DNA of 48,778 nucleotides from Bacteroidales bacterium (lineage in GTDB: Bacteria; Bacteroidota; Bacteroidia; Bacteroidales; TTA-H9). Under the pieces are notes generated by a model that saw only the letters and a program-made list of their open reading frames with translations, was not told the DNA's origin and did no database searches. How positions within the stretch are numbered: position 1 is the first letter of the stretch; each line of letters opens with the position of its first letter. The stretch spans positions 1 through 48,778 of the forward strand of contig JAQVCV010000032.1 of assembly GCA_028689615.1 (NCBI GenBank), read 5' to 3'. The position numbers and the translations under genes are program-made. Below, piece by piece: positions 33,648 to 41,987 of this stretch.

Positions 33648-36629
33648 ATGCACATTGGCCGGTCGTTTTTCAGCCTGCGTTATGGTACCCTCTCGCCCGA
33701 GCAATTGGTTTCGATGGCTTCGGAGGTGGGGCTGAAGAGGCTGGCGCTGGCCGATATCAACAACGTGGCGGGGATTCCCGACTTCGTGAAGGGGTGCCGC
33801 CAGGCGGCCATCGAGCCGGTGGCGGGGGTAACGGTGGCCAACGGCAACCAGATTCTTTACACCTTGCTGGCGCACCACAACGAGGGCTTCAGGCAGATCA
33901 ACGAGTTTCTGACCAGCGTGAACCTTACAGCAGCCTCGCGACGAACCGCGTCAACCGAAGAAGGGGCCGTGCGCCGACCCGATTTCCCCGTTCAGCCCCC
34001 CGAACTTCCCGACGTGACGGTGTTGCTTCCATTGCCCGAAAAACCGCCTGCCTCGCTGCCCCCGTTGCATTTTATCGGGGTGGAGCCCCATCAGGCTGGG
34101 CGGTGGCTGGGCGAAGCATGGAAGCTGTTGTCGGGGAAGATGGTGGCCATGCAACCCGTGGTGTTTGCCAACGAAGCCGGCTATGAATTGCACCGCCACC
34201 TGCGAGCCATTGACAACAACACCCTCCTCACCAAGCTCGAGCCCTCGTGGCTGGCCCACCCATCGTCGGTGATGGCACCACCCGAAGTCCTTAGCAGGGT
34301 GTTTGATCGAAACCCCGACTTGGTTACCCTTGGAGATGCCTTGCTGGAAAGGTGTTCGTTTGAACTGGAATTCAAAAAGCTGAAAAACAAGCGGGTGTTC
34401 GCCGAGACGCCCGACGCCGACCGTGCTCTGCTCGCCAGCCTGGCGCACGAGGGGCGGGTGAAGCGTTACGGTCGCGACAATGCCGAAGCCATCGCCAGGG
34501 TTGAAAAGGAGCTTGCCATGATTGACAAGCTGGGCTTTGCAGCCTATTTCCTGATTGCCTGGGACATGGTGAAGTGGTCGTCGCAACAGGGCTTTTTCCA
34601 CGTAGGGCGGGGCAGCGGAGCCAACAGCGTGGTGGCCTATTGCCTCGGAATTACCGACGTGGACCCCATAAGCCTCGACCTCTACTTCGAACGCTTCCTG
34701 AATCCCCTGCGCACCAGTCCTCCCGATTTCGATATTGATTACTCGTGGAAAGACCGCGATGCCGTGCAACAATACCTTTTCGACCGCTACGGTCCGCGCC
34801 ACACCGCTTTGTTGGGAGCCATGTCAACCTTTCGCGACAGCTCCATGTACCGCGAACTGGGCAAGGTGTACGGCCTTCCTGCCGATGAAATTGACCGTCT
34901 TGCCGACCACCCCGACCGTGAAGCCAAAGAAAATTCTATTGCAAAAAAGATCGTGGAGGTGGCCGCGCTCATGATTGATTTTCCTAACATCAGAAGCATC
35001 CATGCCGGAGGAATCCTCATCACCGAAGAGCCGGTGACGTGCTACACCGCCCTCGATATGCCTCCCAAAGGGTTTCCTACCACCCAATGGGACATGTACA
35101 CCGCCGAAGAGCTTGGCTTTGAAAAGCTGGATGTGTTGAGCCAGCGCGGCATTGGCCATATCAACGACTGCGTTGCGCTGGTGCGGCAAAACCATGCAAT
35201 AGAAATTGACATCAGGCAGGTGGAGACCTTCAAAACCGATGAGCAGGTGAACAACCTGCTGGCCAAAGGCGAAACCATGGGGTGTTTCTATATCGAGAGC
35301 CCGGCCATGCGGGGGCTTCTCAGGAAACTGAATTGTCGCGATTACCTCACCCTGGTAGCCGCTTCAAGCATCATCAGGCCCGGCGTGGCCAAGAGCGGCA
35401 TGATGCGCGAGTACATCTGGCGGTTTCATCACCGCGACGAATTCAGGTACATCCACCCCGTGATGGAGAAGCAACTGGCAGAAACCTACGGGGTGATGGT
35501 GTATCAGGAGGACGTGCTGAAGGTGTGTCACCACTTTGCCGGCCTCGATCTGGCCGATGCCGACATCCTGCGGCGGGCCATGAGCGGTAAATTCAGGGGA
35601 ACTAAAGAGATGGAACGGATCAAAGATCGGTTTATGGAGGGGTGCCGGCAACTGGGCCGCCCCGAAGAGGTGAGCCACGAAGTGTGGCGCCAGATAGCCT
35701 CGTTTGCCGGCTACAGCTTCTCCAAGGCCCATTCGGCCTCGTATGCCGTGGAGAGCTACCAGAGCCTCTACCTCAAATCGCGCTTCCCGATAGAGTTTAT
35801 GGTAGCCGTGATCAACAATTTCGGCGGCTTCTACCACACCTGGGTCTATTTCAACGAGGCGAAACGATGGGGTGCCTCACTCGAACTCCCGTGCGTAAAT
35901 CACGGCGACCACCTCACCACCGTGACCGGGAACCAGGTTTACGTGGGGTTTATTCATGTGAAAGGGCTCGAAACGGCTTTGTGCAAGCGCGTTGTAGCCG
36001 AACGGAAGCGCGGAGGACTCTTCGCCGATCTCTTCGACTTCATCAACAGGGTGCCAGTTGGCAGCGAGCAGATCACCCTGCTGATTCGCTGCGGCGCCTT
36101 TCGGTTCACGGCAAAAAGCAAAGCTTCGCTCTTGTGGGAGGCCCACCTCTACCTGGGGCGCGGAAAGAGCGCCACGGAGCAGGGCTCGCTGTTTGCCGTA
36201 CCGCGACAGAGCTTTTCGCTGCCACCACTCGAAACCAGCCCGTTGGAAGACGCCTACGACGAACTCAACCTCATCGGATTTCCCATCACCCTGTCGCATT
36301 TCGACCTGTTGCAGACCCGTTTCCGTGGTGGGGCACGTGCAGCCCACCTGCCGCAGGCCGTCGGACTCACGGTGAAGATGTTGGGCAACCTCGTAACCAT
36401 CAAATACGTGCGAACCTCCAAAGGCGAACTGATGCACTTCGGCTGTTTCCTCGACCCCGACGGCGAGGTGTTCGACACTGTCCATTTCCCCGACAGCCTG
36501 CGGGCCAACCCTTTCAGAGGCTACGGCGTCTATCTGCTGCAAGGTACCGTCACGTCGGAATTTGGCCAACCCTCGGTCACCGTGCAGCGGATGGCCAAAT
36601 TGCCATTGCAGGCCGACCCTAGAGAGTGA
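33648..36629 (+). CDS. Second DnaE-type DNA polymerase III alpha subunit (PHP-degenerate)
   Basis: This 993-residue C-family polymerase is shorter than replicative DnaE (about 1,150 or more). The palm has GRGSGANSVVAYCLGITDVDP, ERFLNPLRTSPPDFDID (catalytic Asp pair, about 360-362), the third Asp region LGFEKLDVLSQRG, and VMVYQEDVL with AGYSFSKAHSASYA. A C-terminal helix-hairpin-helix/OB part follows (ELNLIGFPITLSHFDL, VKMLGNLVTIKYVRTSKGELM). The N-terminal PHP domain starts MHIGRSFFSLRYGTLSPEQL: the H-x-H-x-x-Y-S metal site of proofreading PHP domains is absent. This is the accessory, DnaE2/ImuC-like type, probably for damage bypass; no lexA or imuB neighbour is present. An 8-bp repeat begins 7 nt after the stop. 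Confidence 0.92.
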   Translation: MHIGRSFFSLRYGTLSPEQLVSMASEVGLKRLALADINNVAGIPDFVKGCRQAAIEPVAGVTVANGNQILYTLLAHHNEGFRQINEFLTSVNLTAASRRTASTEEGAVRRPDFPVQPPELPDVTVLLPLPEKPPASLPPLHFIGVEPHQAGRWLGEAWKLLSGKMVAMQPVVFANEAGYELHRHLRAIDNNTLLTKLEPSWLAHPSSVMAPPEVLSRVFDRNPDLVTLGDALLERCSFELEFKKLKNKRVFAETPDADRALLASLAHEGRVKRYGRDNAEAIARVEKELAMIDKLGFAAYFLIAWDMVKWSSQQGFFHVGRGSGANSVVAYCLGITDVDPISLDLYFERFLNPLRTSPPDFDIDYSWKDRDAVQQYLFDRYGPRHTALLGAMSTFRDSSMYRELGKVYGLPADEIDRLADHPDREAKENSIAKKIVEVAALMIDFPNIRSIHAGGILITEEPVTCYTALDMPPKGFPTTQWDMYTAEELGFEKLDVLSQRGIGHINDCVALVRQNHAIEIDIRQVETFKTDEQVNNLLAKGETMGCFYIESPAMRGLLRKLNCRDYLTLVAASSIIRPGVAKSGMMREYIWRFHHRDEFRYIHPVMEKQLAETYGVMVYQEDVLKVCHHFAGLDLADADILRRAMSGKFRGTKEMERIKDRFMEGCRQLGRPEEVSHEVWRQIASFAGYSFSKAHSASYAVESYQSLYLKSRFPIEFMVAVINNFGGFYHTWVYFNEAKRWGASLELPCVNHGDHLTTVTGNQVYVGFIHVKGLETALCKRVVAERKRGGLFADLFDFINRVPVGSEQITLLIRCGAFRFTAKSKASLLWEAHLYLGRGKSATEQGSLFAVPRQSFSLPPLETSPLEDAYDELNLIGFPITLSHFDLLQTRFRGGARAAHLPQAVGLTVKMLGNLVTIKYVRTSKGELMHFGCFLDPDGEVFDTVHFPDSLRANPFRGYGVYLLQGTVTSEFGQPSVTVQRMAKLPLQADPRE

Positions 36630-36635
36630 TTTGCT

Positions 36636-36746
36636 GATTCAAAGATTCAAAGATTCAAGGATTCAAAGATTCAAGGATTCAAAGATTCAAGGATTCAAAG
36701 ATTCAAGGATTCAAGGATTCAAAGATTCAAGGATTCAAGGATTCAT
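36636..36746. repeat. 8-bp microsatellite GATTCAAR, 13 copies plus a partial
   Basis: Thirteen consecutive octamers GATTCAAA or GATTCAAG run from 36636 to 36739, followed by GATTCAT. They begin right after the polymerase stop codon. The A and G forms mostly alternate. Being non-coding and in perfect phase, the array is a likely site of length variation. Confidence 0.97.
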
Positions 36747-36870
36747 CCCGATAGCTGTTAGTTCTTTTTTGAATTCAACTGTTTTTACTCCGTAACACAA
36801 CCTTCAGAATTATACAATTGATGGTTTTCCCTTGAATTCCGAATTCATCGCTGCCAAATTTCATCTCCGC

Positions 36871-37270
36871 GATCAAACATTTGATGTTTTGGGTCGGATT
36901 TTGACCTTTGAGGTGAAACATCGCAGCAAAAAGGTGAAAAATTTGACCTCCGAGATCAAACATTTGATGTTTTTGGTCGGATTTTAACCTTTGAGGTGAA
37001 ACATGACAGCAAAAAGGTGAAAAATTTGACCTCAGAGATCAAACATTTGATGTTTTTGATCGGATTTTGACCTTTGAGGTGAAACATTACAGCAAAAAGG
37101 TGAAAAATTTGACCTCAGAGATCAAACATTTGATGTTTTTGGTCGGATTTTGACCTTTGAGGTGAAACATCGCAGCAAAAAGGTGAAAAATTTGACCTCA
37201 GAGATCAAATATTTGATCAAAATGGTGGGATTTTAACTTCCATGATCAAATAACGCAGCAAAATGATACA
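36871..37270. repeat. 83-bp tandem repeat, four copies plus a decayed fifth
   Basis: GATCAAA recurs at 36871, 36954, 37037, 37120 and 37203, each exactly 83 bp apart; the fifth copy decays by about 37270. Every unit holds inverted repeats: ATCAAA-CA-TTTGAT, ACCT-TTG-AGGT and AGGTG...CACCT-like arms (AGGT...ACCT). It is AT-rich and has no long reading frame. It resembles an iteron- or operator-like array more than a decayed gene. Confidence 0.95.
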
Positions 37271-37524
37271 AATTTGCATCAAAGCGATGTATTGGCTTAT
37301 TGGAACGATCGGGTTTCGACGGGCTGGGTGGTACTAACGGCCTGGCGTATCGAAAGGGGGTGTGAGCAGTCTCTTGTTCGGGGTTGGTGGCGTTGTTGCA
37401 GCAGGTGTGCTACTTTGTTGATGGCTTTTGAAGAGGTGGGGAGGCAGCCCAACCCTGCCTCCTTTCACCTTCTGAATTAGATCGGCAGTGTGATGCCGGT
37501 TGAATCCACGGGGTGGATTGCTGT
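37271..37524. other. Intergenic region with a hairpin at 37503-37519
   Basis: No gene is supported here. AATCCAC (37503-37509) and GTGGATT (37513-37519) form a 7-bp hairpin just past the stop of the minus-strand gene at 37525. It lacks a T tract, so it is at best a weak or Rho-dependent end. Confidence 0.4.
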
Positions 37525-37998
37525 TTATTGTCCCCCTTTTTCGGGAGCCGACGCGCGGTTGGGTTTGTAGAGCCTGCCAAGGTCTTCGAGCAGGGTTTTC
37601 ATGCCTGGAGTTTCGAGGGCGTCGGCCAATTTCACCTTTTTATACACGATGCGGGCATATTCATAAGCCTCGGCACCGGCAATCATTCGGGTATCGCGCA
37701 CCATTTCTGTGAGCCTTCTCAACTCCCGCTCGATGGATTCGAGGTCGCTGTAAAGGTTCAGGTCTTTGAGTGCGCTTTGGGTTAGTGCCTCACCGGGATT
37801 GGCTTCGGGGTTCATTTGGGCTATCTCGATAGCACGTGCCACGAAAGGGCGTCGGCCATCGGCCAGCAGTTGCATCGAAGCCTGATCGTCGGGGTTGAGG
37901 TGGATCAGGAATGGCAAATCAGCGCCCACCGAGGCGAGCTTTTGCATGATGGCCTGTTTTACGTCGGCTGTCAGGGCAGCTTCAATTTGATTATTCAT
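37525..37998 (-). CDS. Conserved Bacteroidota protein of unknown function
   Basis: This 157-residue protein has no signal peptide or membrane segment. It starts MNNQIEAALTADVKQAIMQK and appears largely helical, with a central segment PFLIHLNPDDQASMQLLADG and a C-terminal low-complexity tail rich in Lys, Pro and Gly (YKPNRASAPEKGG). I recall short helical proteins of this type with the same opening and the L-x-P-[ED]-[DE] turn from other Bacteroidota, without an assigned role. It lies 212 nt downstream of the WD40-caspase gene on the same strand. The ATG at 37998 is the only good start. Coding support comes from its length, biased codon use and normal composition. Confidence 0.7.
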   Translation of the reverse strand: MNNQIEAALTADVKQAIMQKLASVGADLPFLIHLNPDDQASMQLLADGRRPFVARAIEIAQMNPEANPGEALTQSALKDLNLYSDLESIERELRRLTEMVRDTRMIAGAEAYEYARIVYKKVKLADALETPGMKTLLEDLGRLYKPNRASAPEKGGQ

Positions 37999-38084
37999 AA
38001 AAAACGGTTTTTGAAAGTTAAAAATTTAGACAACTGTGCAGCGTTGGCTGCGGTTTACTTGAGCAGTATCCCGGTTGGGGGGAT

Positions 38085-38124
38085 GATTTGAGGATTTGAG
38101 GATTTGAAGATTTGAGGATTTGAT
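38085..38124. repeat. 8-bp microsatellite GATTTGAR, five copies
   Basis: GATTTGAG, GATTTGAG, GATTTGAA, GATTTGAG and GATTTGAT run in phase from 38085 to 38124 in the gap after the WD40-caspase gene. The unit differs from the GATTCAAR octamer at 36636 by a few bases and has the same length and position type (just after a stop). Confidence 0.9.
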
Positions 38125-38210
38125 ACAGCGAGCTCTGTTGTTCACAAGGCTCATCGGTACATCGCTATTTCGTTTGGGTTCTATTCGGTTTCTTTTGTTC
38201 GATTCATTTT

Positions 38211-41054
38211 TTACCTCACCACCCCCACGGGGAAATCCTGGATTCCATTGGGAATGATGGCCGTGGGCGACTGCTGGCCGGCGGTGAGCTGCTTCACGCG
38301 GTCGGCCACCCAGGCGTCGAGGGTTTTCACCGTGATGGTTCCTTTGCCAAACAGGTCGGCTTTGCCATTCATCCCCTCTATCAGGGCTTTGGTGAAGGCT
38401 CCGTTGCCCCATTCGGCTTTTTCGAGCGAGTATTGTTTGCCGGTGCTTGAGGTGAACACCACGCCGCCGTTCTCGGCCGACACCAGTTCGTTCACCAGGC
38501 CGTTCATATCGGCGGCACGGCGGCCCCCCATGATGTTGCCCGAATGACAGGCATCGGCAAACACCACGATTTTGCCCGGCACGGTGGCCACGGTGTTTTG
38601 TATCTCGGCAAACATCAGGCAGGTGGCTTCAATCTCCTCCACATCGGCTTCGGCAGGCAGAAAATAGAACGTGCCGGCATTGTCGTTGATGCCGTGGCCA
38701 GCCATGAAGAGCATGGCCACATCGCGCGAGGTGGTGTTGGTGCGCAGCCATTTCAACCCTTTGATGATGTTTACGCGCGAAGCCTGCCCGTCGGTGAGCA
38801 CCTGGGTCACCACCTCTTTGTAAAGCCCCCCTTTCTGAAGCTGCATGGTGCTGGCGAAGTCGCGGGCATCTTTGGCGGCAAGCTCCAGTTTCAGGTGCGG
38901 GTCGGCATACTGGCTTACCCCGATGGCCAGCAGGTAGAGGGTGGGTTTGAGCAGGTCGGTTTGGGCGGCCCCTTTCCATTTCAGGCTCACCGTGGCGGCT
39001 TCGCTCCAACCATGCGTGTTTTGGGCCATCACGCTGAGGGTGGCATCGTGTTGCGGAATGGTGAGGGTGATCTCGTGGGTGTTGCCGGTGGGCTTAAAGC
39101 CCCTTTGACTCTCCACGGGGCGGCCGTCCACGAGGGTTTTCACGTCGCTGATGGGTTCGCCGTTGGGCGAGGTGGCCGAGTACTTCAGGGTGACGGTGGT
39201 GGAGCTAACCTCCTCGCCGGGTGCAGGGGCAATGATGCGTACCACGGGTGGCAGGCTCTGCCTGAGGGTGGTTTGCGCCACCACGCGGTTGGCGGCGGCA
39301 TTGGCCAGGCTGATGGCCTGCTGCTCGTCGTAGGTCACGAGGATGTTCTCGATGATGTCGGGGCGGAAAAACCTGTCGCGAAACTTGGAGGCCGGGAAGA
39401 AATAGGCTTCGTGGTCGGGGCCGTTGTTCAGGTGCCACCCGATGAGGTCTTCGGCACCGGGGGCACAGTCGTAGTAGCCTGAGGGTGTCCAAAGCACCCA
39501 CCGTTTGTTGTCGGGGTGGGCGTAGAGGCTGAGCAGCAGTTTGCCATCGGCCATGCTGTACCAGTTGATGAGGCCGTTGCCCAGGGTTGCCGCCACGCAC
39601 CGCCCGTTGCCGCTGATGTTCACGGCCCAGGCTTCTGCCTGTACATCGGTTTTCCACAGAAGGGTGGATTTAGGATCGAAACAGTTTATGCTCCAACTAG
39701 CGCCTATAACAACCCTGTCGTTGGTAGTCGCGATATCAACTGAACGACAGATTTCATGTTGTTTAAGATAGGGAATCGGGGTTTCATTGATTTTTGGTTT
39801 GACGGAGTTTTGCCACTCGGAAACAACAACACCTGGTCGCTTATCGCTGTATGGCTGCATAGCAGCATCGGGTTGAAATGCAGTCAGTGATTTTGTTGAT
39901 ATGGAAAATTGGAGTGCTTTTTTGCTCCAGGGTGTGAAGGCCACTTTATCGCCTGTAAGGTTTGTCTTTAAATGCGATCGATCTGTAACATTAAATGATT
40001 GAATTTCACCTTCACGATAGTTGATTTTGTTGCCATTCAAATCCAATCGACAGAAGTCGGGTTGTGCTCCCCCAACAATCATGTCGCCATTGGTTATTGA
40101 TTTTATATCCTGAATGCCACTTCCACAAGCAGGATAATCGGTGAAGGCTCCTTTTCCTCCTTTTGACCACTGTCTTATAATGTTCCACCAGGAATGGTTT
40201 ATTTGTTGTGAAAAACTCCCCCCTGCATAAAGGTACCGGCCATCAGATGAGAAGCAAACCTTGTCTAGCCCACCTGCCTCATTCATTTTTTTTACAGTTG
40301 GTTTGAATAGCAATTTTAGGTTCTTGCCGTCAAATACGTCAATTTCTGCCACATCAGCATATCCCACAGCAATTCTTTCTGCATCAGGCGAAAACGCCAG
40401 AGTTTGAGGCTTTGCTCCTGATCCTGTGGTTTGCGCTAATAGGGCGAAATTACTGCTGTATAACCGAATCTTCCCATCGTAGCAAACGGTGGCAAATCTG
40501 CCGTCGGGGGCAAAGGAAATACTGTAAGAATCAGAACTATTGTCGGTCAAGGTGGTATGCAATGTCCACCCGGTATCATTTTTTTTGAAGATGTTAACAA
40601 CTCCATTGCCCAGAGACGCTGCCAGGAAATGTCCATCAGCCGAATATTCCAAGTCGTCGATCACGTTGCTCTGGCCACCTATTCGTTGAATAAGCTGACC
40701 TGTGGATGTGTTGAAAACATAAATATCAAGGGTTGACTTGTCGAAGTAACTCCATCCCCCCATTGTGGCTGTTTTCGCGTCGGGACTTAGGGCGCATGCA
40801 TAGAGCATCCCTTCGTTACCAGGACCTGCTGGGGGGCGAAAGATTTGCAGCAAGGCTCCTGTGGCAGCATCCCACAACCGTGCGGTTTTGTCAAACGATG
40901 CTGTCAGGAGGTATCTTCCTGAAGTATCTGTGCTGATGCGACATATCTGAGATGTGTGCATCTGGGTATTCATGGTTAACATGGGTTCGCTGGTCTGGGC
41001 TTGCATAACCACATTGATCAAAAAACACGACAGAAAAAAGATTACCTTTTTCAT
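38211..41054 (-). CDS. Secreted WD40-repeat caspase-like (C14) protein
   Basis: This 947-residue protein has a Sec signal peptide (MKKVIFFLSCFLINVVMQAQ). Residues about 25-560 are WD40-like blades (ICRISTDTSGRYLLTASFDK, RLWDAATGALLQIF, SISFAPDGRFATVCYDGKIRLY). A beta-sandwich segment follows (about 600-690, PPVVRIIAPAPGEEV), then a caspase domain (about 697-947) with LYLLAIGVSQYADP, catalytic His787 (FMAGHGIND) and Cys836 (VFADACHSGN). It is the second exported caspase-like protein here and differs in architecture from the TPR one. There is a marked composition step near 39,660 (about residue 465): sampled 60-base lines are 60-72% GC on the caspase side and 32-47% on the N-terminal side. A GTAAT/ATTAC palindrome lies upstream near 41100. 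Confidence 0.88.
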   Translation of the reverse strand: MKKVIFFLSCFLINVVMQAQTSEPMLTMNTQMHTSQICRISTDTSGRYLLTASFDKTARLWDAATGALLQIFRPPAGPGNEGMLYACALSPDAKTATMGGWSYFDKSTLDIYVFNTSTGQLIQRIGGQSNVIDDLEYSADGHFLAASLGNGVVNIFKKNDTGWTLHTTLTDNSSDSYSISFAPDGRFATVCYDGKIRLYSSNFALLAQTTGSGAKPQTLAFSPDAERIAVGYADVAEIDVFDGKNLKLLFKPTVKKMNEAGGLDKVCFSSDGRYLYAGGSFSQQINHSWWNIIRQWSKGGKGAFTDYPACGSGIQDIKSITNGDMIVGGAQPDFCRLDLNGNKINYREGEIQSFNVTDRSHLKTNLTGDKVAFTPWSKKALQFSISTKSLTAFQPDAAMQPYSDKRPGVVVSEWQNSVKPKINETPIPYLKQHEICRSVDIATTNDRVVIGASWSINCFDPKSTLLWKTDVQAEAWAVNISGNGRCVAATLGNGLINWYSMADGKLLLSLYAHPDNKRWVLWTPSGYYDCAPGAEDLIGWHLNNGPDHEAYFFPASKFRDRFFRPDIIENILVTYDEQQAISLANAAANRVVAQTTLRQSLPPVVRIIAPAPGEEVSSTTVTLKYSATSPNGEPISDVKTLVDGRPVESQRGFKPTGNTHEITLTIPQHDATLSVMAQNTHGWSEAATVSLKWKGAAQTDLLKPTLYLLAIGVSQYADPHLKLELAAKDARDFASTMQLQKGGLYKEVVTQVLTDGQASRVNIIKGLKWLRTNTTSRDVAMLFMAGHGINDNAGTFYFLPAEADVEEIEATCLMFAEIQNTVATVPGKIVVFADACHSGNIMGGRRAADMNGLVNELVSAENGGVVFTSSTGKQYSLEKAEWGNGAFTKALIEGMNGKADLFGKGTITVKTLDAWVADRVKQLTAGQQSPTAIIPNGIQDFPVGVVR

Positions 41055-41200
41055 GTTAATGATAGATTTGAATGGTTGTGTAAAAGTATTGAAAAGTAAT
41101 GCAATATTACACGATTGCTTGTGATTTGCTTTTCTTTAATTGGATTTTCGGTAGTTGATTGTCTGTCTTTGTTTAAGATACCCATGCTGTTTTTCTGTAA

Positions 41201-41977
41201 TCAGTTATTTGTGTTGTTGTCTTTTTGTTTTCCAATAAACCGCTCCATCTGGCGCGGCAGGTTTTCAAAATCGGAGCGGGTGGTGAAGTAGGGATCGAGC
41301 CGGCTGTCGCCGAAGCTTTGCAGCCGGTATTCGGGCAGCACTTCGCCAAACCACACCTTTACGAACAGATCTACCAGCCGCTCCTTTTGCTGGTGGTTCA
41401 GCCCGTATTTTCTTACCACAGGCTCTTCGATGCCAATATGAAACAGCTCATGAATAAGGGTGTTGGCCGGATTGGCATAACCTTTAAAGCCGCCCGTGGG
41501 TGTGGTAAGCATCACGATCTGCCCGGTGTGGTTGTCGTAGCTCCCGCCCGGGCCGTAGAGGGTGAGCACCACCTGGTAGCTGTCGAACATCACGAAGCCC
41601 CAGCTTTTAAAACGCTGCATCAGTCGAAGTGCCGAATCGGCAAGGTGTTGAGCCTGTTTTATTTTTCGAAGGCCCGCCTGGTAATGATCGGGGTTGTAAA
41701 CCCGTTGGTGCATCAGTTCCGAGAGGTTTCGGGCATCGGCATCGGCTAAGTGGCCTTCGCGTGCATGAGCCATGATGGCAGTCATGGCGGTGTCGGAGGG
41801 CCAGGCTACCGAGTAGCCGTTTTGATCAAAGAAGCTGATGTTGCGAAGGTTCATGCCGAGGTAGTCCACTTCGTTGTCGCATGAGGCGGCGTGTATCGCC
41901 AGGGTGTGCTGGCCCCTGAGAGGCATCAGTAGCATCAGGCCGGCTGTGAAGGCCAGCATCGTTTTGAAAAGGTGCAT
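41201..41977 (-). CDS. Secreted HExxH zinc metallopeptidase-like protein
   Basis: This 258-residue protein has a signal peptide (MHLFKTMLAFTAGLMLLMPLRGQ). A zinc-binding HExxH occurs as TLIHELFHIGIEEP (His176, Glu177, His180) with Glu184 or Glu185 as a possible third ligand. The segment YDNHTGQIVMLTTPTGGFKGYANP just before it resembles the substrate-edge strand of gluzincin-like folds. I do not recognise a named family. The frame is open 71 codons upstream into the neighbouring gene, but ATG 41977 yields the signal peptide and a 10-nt gap to that gene's stop, so the two are co-transcribed. The upstream partner is a secreted YD-like protein that might be its substrate or partner (inference). 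Confidence 0.75.
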   Translation of the reverse strand: MHLFKTMLAFTAGLMLLMPLRGQHTLAIHAASCDNEVDYLGMNLRNISFFDQNGYSVAWPSDTAMTAIMAHAREGHLADADARNLSELMHQRVYNPDHYQAGLRKIKQAQHLADSALRLMQRFKSWGFVMFDSYQVVLTLYGPGGSYDNHTGQIVMLTTPTGGFKGYANPANTLIHELFHIGIEEPVVRKYGLNHQQKERLVDLFVKVWFGEVLPEYRLQSFGDSRLDPYFTTRSDFENLPRQMERFIGKQKDNNTNN

Positions 41978-41987
41978 CTGATGAAGG

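Noticed and set aside
35642-36622. Long alternate-frame peptide (326 codons) inside the DnaE-like gene
   Set aside because: Arg/Pro-rich shadow of a high-GC gene.
36871-37270. CRISPR array
   Set aside because: The 83-bp units are near-identical throughout, with no variable spacers.
38544-39482. Long plus-strand frame (312 codons) opposite the caspase half of the WD40-caspase gene
   Set aside because: Gly/Val/His-rich antisense shadow of the high-GC half; no domain.
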